This document shows, piece after piece, positions 59,171 to 64,000 of a stretch of DNA of 64,000 bases (within the stretch, counting starts at the first letter, position 1; every line of letters begins with the position of its first letter). Made by a program: the position numbers and the translations under genes. The notes beneath the pieces were generated by a model, which did no database searches, had not been told where the DNA came from, and worked only from the letters and a program-made list of their open reading frames with translations. Source of the stretch: Synechococcus sp. Tobar12-5m-g (GTDB lineage: Bacteria; Cyanobacteriota; Cyanobacteriia; PCC-6307; Cyanobiaceae); the NCBI RefSeq assembly GCF_024345415.1, contig NZ_JAGQBB010000004.1:62001-126000 (forward strand), given 5' to 3'.

Positions 59171-59587
59171 TCAGTTTGGGGAGCGACCGGTGGTACTGCG
59201 GGCCAAGCTGATCCAGCGCCGCACCGTGGTGGCCGTCAGCAGCGGCATGGCGGTGCCGGTGAGCGAGCGTTGCAGACGGCCGAGCTGAACCAGCAGTTGC
59301 TGGGGGGACGCCACAGCCAGCCCATCGACGGAGGCGATGCCGGCGTAGAGCAGCAGGGCCGCCTCCGCCGGCGCCAGGCCCACCGCCGCGATCAGGCGGG
59401 CCTGGCCACGCAGCTTGATCAAGCGCTGCTCGGAAGCCCCGTGGCGGGCCAGCCGCCGCAGGTCGCCATCAGCCAGCCCGGCAAGTTCGCTCCAGCGGCA
59501 GACCCCATCGGCCTCGAGTTGGCCCTGCTCCGCCTGGAAGTGCGATGGCAGCGGGCCGATCGGCCCATCGACGCCGGGGAGGCTCAA
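59171..59587 (-). CDS. DUF4332-type helix-hairpin-helix protein
   Basis: The 138-residue protein is helical: LAGLADGDLRRLARHG, LRGQARLIAAVGLAPAEAAL, GIASVDGLAVASPQQLLVQ. The repeated hairpins with Gly at the turns match DUF4332/HhH proteins, which may bind DNA or RNA. The start is TTG 59587, overlapping the ycf51 stop as TTGA. Confidence 0.75.
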   Translation of the reverse strand: MSLPGVDGPIGPLPSHFQAEQGQLEADGVCRWSELAGLADGDLRRLARHGASEQRLIKLRGQARLIAAVGLAPAEAALLLYAGIASVDGLAVASPQQLLVQLGRLQRSLTGTAMPLLTATTVRRWISLARSTTGRSPN

Positions 59588-60051
59588 GGCAGCAGGAGCG
59601 CCACCTCGCCCTGGCTGTTGCGGGTGGCTTCGGCCAGAAGCACAGGCCGGCTGACGCCCTTCCCCACCGATTCCACCCGCCGCAGGCGCACGTGCACGAG
59701 CCCATCGGGGCTGTTACGGCCATTGCCCCGCAGGTTGAGGGCGAGCTGCTCGACGGTGGGGGCGAAGGCCTCCGGAGCCAGGTCGGGGCCGGCGGTGGCC
59801 ACCACCAGGTTGGTGCCGTTGTCGAAGACGATCGGCGCCCTGACCGCCCCCTCCACCTGCACCCGCGGGTTGTAGCTGATCGCGAAGGCCAGGCAGGAGA
59901 GCGCCAGAAGGGCGGTGAAGCTGGTGATCCCCACCAACCGGAAGCGGATCCCCCAGCCCGCCACGAAGCCCGCCACCATCAGCACGGCGAGAACGCCGCT
60001 GGCGGCACCCAGCCATTTCCCCACGGCGAGCAGCACGGGATCAACGGGCAT
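59584..60051 (-). CDS. ycf51: Ycf51 family membrane protein
   Basis: The 155-residue protein has two membrane helices (WLGAASGVLAVLMVAGFVAG and LVGITSFTALLALSCLAFAI) around the conserved WGIRFRLVGITSF motif and a soluble C-terminal domain. This is Ycf51 (DUF2518), found in cyanobacteria and some algal plastids, function unknown. ATG 60051. It leads the minus-strand cassette and is divergent from the TamB-like gene by 71 bp. Confidence 0.88.
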   Translation of the reverse strand: MPVDPVLLAVGKWLGAASGVLAVLMVAGFVAGWGIRFRLVGITSFTALLALSCLAFAISYNPRVQVEGAVRAPIVFDNGTNLVVATAGPDLAPEAFAPTVEQLALNLRGNGRNSPDGLVHVRLRRVESVGKGVSRPVLLAEATRNSQGEVALLLP

Positions 60052-60081
60052 GGGGGGGGCTGGGCGAGGGCGAAATCACCT

Positions 60082-60087
60082 TATAGA
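60082..60087 (+). promoter_or_regulatory. Possible minus-10 element of the TamB-like gene
   Basis: TATAGA lies 36 bp upstream of the TamB-like ATG in an otherwise G+C-rich 71-bp divergent gap. No good minus-35 hexamer is seen. Assigned by position only. Confidence 0.35.
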
Positions 60088-60122
60088 TTGCGGCCACCTC
60101 AGCCGGTAACCACAACGTTCCG

Positions 60123-63100
60123 ATGGGGTTGCCCAAGGCCGACTGGCGCCGCTCCCTCGTTTTCGGCGGTGCTCTGCTCACTGCCGCCAGCCTGGGGGGG
60201 ATCTGGTTCGGCGCCGACCAGCTGGCCGGTCGCCTCTACCAGCACTGGCGCCCCCAGCTGGAGCGGCAGATCGGTCGGGGCCTGGGCCGCCCTCTCCAGC
60301 TGGGGCCCTACCAAGGCCTGCGACCCTGGGGGCTGACGATCGGCCCGAGCCGGCTGTACGCCGGCCCCGCCGACGGCTCCAGCGCTTCGGTGGGGAGCCT
60401 GGAGGTGTCGGTCGCACCACTGGCCAGCCTGCGCCAACGGCTGCCGGTGATCCAGCTGGCCGTGGAGGGGGGCGACCTCCAGCTGGTGCGCAACCCCCAA
60501 GGCCGCTTCTGGGTGTTCGGGGGCGGAGCGGCGAAGCAGCCCCCCCGACTGTCCCTCGGGATCCGCCTCGCCGACAGGACCCGGGTGCGGGTCCAGCCCT
60601 TCGGCCTCGACCTGGCGGTGGGCGGCGGCCTCGCCGTGGCGCTGCACCGCCAGCAGGTGGACTGGAACGGGCTGGCACAGCTGCCTGCTGCCCCTGGTGG
60701 CGAACCGCCGGGTCGCTTCCAGCTGGAGGGTGGGGCCAACTGGGGAAGCGGCGACCTTCGCCTGCGGCTGGGGGTGCTCGAGCAGCCCCTCGCCCCCCTG
60801 GCGCGGCTCTGGCCCAGCCAGCGCCCCGGTACCCGCCTGGCTGGGCGGCTGGCCGGCCGCCTTGTGCTGGCACGATCAGGCGGCCGGCCCCGCTGCGATG
60901 GCAGCCTGCGCCTGGGCGGCCTGATCGTGCAGGACCGGGCCTTACCGGCTCCCCTGCAGGTGGAGCGGCTGGCCCTGCGCTGCGCTGGCGATCGCCTCGC
61001 CCTGGCCAGCAGCCCCTGGACCATGGCGAACTGGCGTGGCAGCGCCTGGGGCGCCCTGGCGCTGAACCGATGGGTCAACCTGAAGCTCAGCGCCGAGGAC
61101 CCGAAACGGGGGGATCAGCTCAGTCTCGACCTGCGCGGGCCGTGGCTGCAGCCACGGTTGGAGCTCGCCGGCCTGGTTCCCCTGGGTCGCGGCACCCCGG
61201 CCAGTCCGGCGCCCTTGCGGCTCAAAGGGGAGATCCAGGTGGATCGGCGACAGGCCCTGGGCCTCCAGCTGGCCAGGCTGCGGCTCAGCACAGGGAGATC
61301 GGAGCTGCAGGCCGAGGGAAGGCTGTGGCCCCGGCTGGAGCTGCGCAGCCGCTCCCTGAACCTCCACCCCTCCCTGTGGGAATCGGCCCCCTGGCTGCGG
61401 CCCCTGCTGGACGCCAACCAACCGGTGGCAGGCCAGTTGCGCGCCAGCGGCCCCTGGAACGAGCCGCGGCTGCGGGGCGTGTTCGTCCAGGCCGGCCGGA
61501 CCCTGCTGGAGCTGGAAGCCAGCCGCAGCCGCGCCAACGGCATCAGGGGCGAGCTGCGGGCCCCCGCCGGGCTGCGGCTCAACCAGGCTGCCGTGCTGGG
61601 GCCCGCTAGCGCCAGCCTGGCCTGGGGCAGCAACCTGCTGCGGCTCACCGCGCTGCGCAGCCCGGAGCTGCGGGCCCGCGGCCAGCTCCCCCTGCGCTGG
61701 CAGAAGCGGCTGGGACTGGTGGCGGGGGATCTTGCCCTGGACCTCGAGGCGGCTCCCTTCCAGCTCCAACGGCTCAGCCCCCTGCTCGGGGTGGCCCTGG
61801 GCGGCGATCTGGCCGCCAGCGGCAGCCTGCGCGGTCCCCTGGGGCGGTTGCGCCCCGACCTGCAGCTGACCCTGCGCGATCCGGCCAGTGGACCTCTGCG
61901 GCTGCGGGAAACCTGGCGGGGGCGCCTGACGGCCCAGGTCGGGGCTGGGGGGGAGCTGCGCATGCTGGCCCAGGCTCCCGCCATGCCGGGGGAGTTGCAG
62001 GCCAGCCTGGCCCCTAACTGGCTGCCACGGCAGGTGCTGCTCCGGCGGGGGCAGGGCTCCCTGCGGCTGAGCGGGAGCCCCCAGCGCTACGGCTGGCAGG
62101 CCAGCAACCTGCCGCTTGAGGGCCTGCTGCTCAGCGTGGGAGCCCGGGCAACGCCGGGCCCCCTGGGGGGGCGACTGGGCGGCCAAGGCTTCCTGGAACT
62201 CCAGCCCCTGGCGATGGGGGGGGAGATCAGGCTGGAGCGTCCGGTGCTGCTGCAACTGCAGGGCCAGCGACTGACGGCCTCCGGCCGTTACCGCCAGCAG
62301 CTCTTCCAGCTGAAGGGCAAGCTGCAACCGCTGGGGACTGGAACTGTGGCGATCACCGCCCAGGGTCGCCGGGCCGGGCCGCTGCGGGCCCGCCTGGAGG
62401 GCCGGGGGCTGCCCCTGAGCTTCTTCGAACAACTGGCGGAGGCCTGGCCCCAGATCCAGGGGGCGCCAGCACGGCCAATGGGCCCGGCCAGGGTTCTCGG
62501 CAACGGCTGGATCGCCAGCCTGGGGAGCACGATCGATCACCAACTGGCCGCCCTGGATCGGGCCCGGCAACGGCTCGACACCTTCCGGTTGGCACCGCTG
62601 GATCCCCCCCGCTTCCATCCCGAGGATCTGCGCGGCCTGGTCGATGCCGATCTCAGCCTGCAGGGCCCCTCGATCCAGGCCCTGCGGCTGGACCTGGCCG
62701 CCAAGGCCCACCTCTGGCAGAAGGGGGACAACCAGGACGAAGCCCTGCTGCTCGATCCCCTGGTGGTCACGGTGCAGGGACCCCTCAGCGGGGGGCCAGG
62801 TCGCTTCGGCGTGGAGGGGCTACCGCTCAGTCTGCTGGCCCTGCTCACCCCGGTACCGCGGGGCCTGCGGGGAGCCCTCGACCTGGAAGGCGACTACCGG
62901 CTGGCCGGAGCCCGGAGCAGGGTCAGCACCAACGTGGCGCTGCGCCAGGGAAGCCTGAACGACACCCCCCTGCGCCTGGAGCAGGCGGATGTGACCCTGA
63001 ACGACGGCACCGTGGCCTTCCAGGCTTCCCTGCGCGGTGGCGACGCCGAGAACAGCGTCGATCTGATCGGCACGGTGCCCCTGGATCCGGCCACCGAGGG

Positions 63101-64000
63101 CCTGAGGCTGCGGGTCTCCAGCCGCGGCGACGGCCTCCATTTTCTCAACGATCTGACCACGGCGGAAACGATCTGGCGCAAGGGAAGCGCCGACCTGGAG
63201 CTGCTGGTGCGCGGCAGCCGGCGCGAGCCGGTGGCCAACGGCTTCCTCCGCTTCCGCGGGGGCGAATTGCGACTGGCTGGCCAGACGGTGCGCCAACTGG
63301 AGGCCACGGTCCTGTTCGACTTCCAGGAGCTGCTGGTGCAGGAGTTAACCGCCCAGCTCGGGGAGCGGGGGACGATCAAGGCGTCCGGTGGCCTGGGCCT
63401 CTTCGAGGCCACCCCCCAGCGCAACCCCCTGGCGGTGGAGGTCAGCGAAGCCCAGATCAGCGTGCCCCGGCTCAAGGCGCGCCTCGATGGAGATCTGGGC
63501 ATCAGCGGCAGCCTGCTGAAACCAACCCTCAGCGGCGAGCTGCAGGTCAGCCGGGGCACGATCAACGGACAACAAGGGGAGCTGGCCCGCGCCGATGCCA
63601 AGGGCACCGTGCGGCCCGCGACGATTCCCCGGCTGGTCGAGCAGGGCTGGGACTTCCAGCAACCCCTGCTGCTGCTGGGCCCGGAGGTGGAAACCAGCAC
63701 GGGCCTGGCCCTGCGCGAGGCAATCCCGAATTTCGCCTACCTGAGGCTGAGCGACCTGCGGCTCCGCTTTGGGCCCGACCTGCTGGTGGTGTCGCCGCCG
63801 GTGGCGGCCTTCAAGACCGGCGGCCTGCTCACCCTCAACGGCCCGATCGACAGCTCCCTGCGGGCCAGTGGGGTGGTACGGCTCCTGAGCGGCCGGCTCA
63901 GCTTCTTCACCACCACCTTCAGCCTGGATCCCCAGGCGCCGAACGTGGCGGTCTTCACCCCCAGCCAGGGCCTGGTGCCCTTCGTGGACATCGCCCTGCG
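60123..64000 (+). CDS. TamB-like envelope protein (runs off the right edge)
   Basis: From ATG 60123 the frame is open to the window end, 1292 residues so far. One N-terminal membrane anchor (SLVFGGALLTAASLGGIWFG) is followed by very long, repetitive beta-rich sequence of alternating hydrophobic and Gly/Arg/Leu residues (many LRL, LQL and QGRL-type strands), an AsmA/TamB beta-taco. The last visible part (NVAVFTPSQGLVPFVDIAL) fits the start of the conserved TamB C-terminal (DUF490) domain. Such proteins move lipids or assist outer-membrane protein assembly across the periplasm. Confidence 0.9.
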   Translation, partial: MGLPKADWRRSLVFGGALLTAASLGGIWFGADQLAGRLYQHWRPQLERQIGRGLGRPLQLGPYQGLRPWGLTIGPSRLYAGPADGSSASVGSLEVSVAPLASLRQRLPVIQLAVEGGDLQLVRNPQGRFWVFGGGAAKQPPRLSLGIRLADRTRVRVQPFGLDLAVGGGLAVALHRQQVDWNGLAQLPAAPGGEPPGRFQLEGGANWGSGDLRLRLGVLEQPLAPLARLWPSQRPGTRLAGRLAGRLVLARSGGRPRCDGSLRLGGLIVQDRALPAPLQVERLALRCAGDRLALASSPWTMANWRGSAWGALALNRWVNLKLSAEDPKRGDQLSLDLRGPWLQPRLELAGLVPLGRGTPASPAPLRLKGEIQVDRRQALGLQLARLRLSTGRSELQAEGRLWPRLELRSRSLNLHPSLWESAPWLRPLLDANQPVAGQLRASGPWNEPRLRGVFVQAGRTLLELEASRSRANGIRGELRAPAGLRLNQAAVLGPASASLAWGSNLLRLTALRSPELRARGQLPLRWQKRLGLVAGDLALDLEAAPFQLQRLSPLLGVALGGDLAASGSLRGPLGRLRPDLQLTLRDPASGPLRLRETWRGRLTAQVGAGGELRMLAQAPAMPGELQASLAPNWLPRQVLLRRGQGSLRLSGSPQRYGWQASNLPLEGLLLSVGARATPGPLGGRLGGQGFLELQPLAMGGEIRLERPVLLQLQGQRLTASGRYRQQLFQLKGKLQPLGTGTVAITAQGRRAGPLRARLEGRGLPLSFFEQLAEAWPQIQGAPARPMGPARVLGNGWIASLGSTIDHQLAALDRARQRLDTFRLAPLDPPRFHPEDLRGLVDADLSLQGPSIQALRLDLAAKAHLWQKGDNQDEALLLDPLVVTVQGPLSGGPGRFGVEGLPLSLLALLTPVPRGLRGALDLEGDYRLAGARSRVSTNVALRQGSLNDTPLRLEQADVTLNDGTVAFQASLRGGDAENSVDLIGTVPLDPATEGLRLRVSSRGDGLHFLNDLTTAETIWRKGSADLELLVRGSRREPVANGFLRFRGGELRLAGQTVRQLEATVLFDFQELLVQELTAQLGERGTIKASGGLGLFEATPQRNPLAVEVSEAQISVPRLKARLDGDLGISGSLLKPTLSGELQVSRGTINGQQGELARADAKGTVRPATIPRLVEQGWDFQQPLLLLGPEVETSTGLALREAIPNFAYLRLSDLRLRFGPDLLVVSPPVAAFKTGGLLTLNGPIDSSLRASGVVRLLSGRLSFFTTTFSLDPQAPNVAVFTPSQGLVPFVDIAL

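Overview
The window is chromosomal DNA from a G+C-rich cyanobacterium, most likely of the Synechococcus/Cyanobium (picocyanobacterial) lineage. Pointers are a ferrochelatase with a C-terminal chlorophyll-binding-like helix, the photosystem II assembly lipoprotein Psb27, cytochrome c6, Ycf51, several cyanobacterial DUF families (2721, 2854, 1824, 3153, 4332), two cobalamin genes and a glycogen branching enzyme. Genes are tightly packed, often overlapping, with many GTG and TTG starts. I see no rRNA, tRNA, CRISPR array, insertion sequence or prophage.

Layout. 1-4.4 kb (minus): a cut-off membrane protein, a small membrane protein, a secreted nuclease-like protein, acetolactate synthase IlvB with a zinc-ribbon tail, an M23 peptidase and ferrochelatase. 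4.5-9 kb (plus): a lone tyrosine recombinase, CobO, PyrH-Frr and a FAD-dependent reductase, ending in a 19-bp tandem repeat. 9-14.4 kb (minus): a cyclic-nucleotide-binding protein, transaldolase with EF-hands, FtsI with an upstream membrane protein, and a CPBP protease. 14.4-22.4 kb (mixed strands, many 3' overlaps): a tandem phosphatase, a dihydroorotase-like pseudoenzyme, signal peptidase I, a large unknown membrane protein, ArsC-like protein, ferredoxin, methyltransferase, an atypical pyrophosphatase and a putative DNA-binding protein next to a strong inverted repeat. 22.5-34 kb: ProS, Psb27, PurA, a PfkB kinase, CobK, SSB, ArgB, a DUF3153 protein and PriA. 34.2-37.1 kb: the principal sigma factor followed by decayed glycosyltransferase and PAP2-phosphatase genes. 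37.1-47.5 kb: DUF1824, HemC, ClC, an L,D-transpeptidase, a second pyrophosphatase, M32 carboxypeptidase, a pseudo-receiver LuxR regulator, a Cys-rich secreted protein, a pterin dehydratase and a kinase-like/AAA fusion. 47.4-60 kb: ClpB, AlkB-like protein, cytochrome c6, an SDR protein, HemE, GlgB and a minus-strand cassette Ycf51 / DUF4332 / small secreted protein / CocE hydrolase / secreted DUF3887 protein. 60.1 kb to the end: a TamB-like protein running off the window.

The genes serve tetrapyrrole and cobalamin synthesis (HemH, HemC, HemE, CobO, CobK), nucleotide metabolism (PyrH, PurA, dihydroorotase-like), central carbon and amino-acid metabolism (Tal, GlgB, IlvB, ArgB), replication/repair (SSB, PriA, AlkB) and the envelope (FtsI, LepB, M23, L,D-transpeptidase, TamB). 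I found no single coherent novel defence or mobile system. The most unusual signals are a run of apparent pseudoenzymes (nuclease-like, dihydroorotase-like, receiver-like, and a pyrophosphatase with Asp replaced by Cys), metabolic enzymes with added C-terminal sensor-like domains, a secreted protein built from two 13-residue Cys modules, the 22.4-kb palindrome and a fresh-looking frameshift in a decaying envelope locus.
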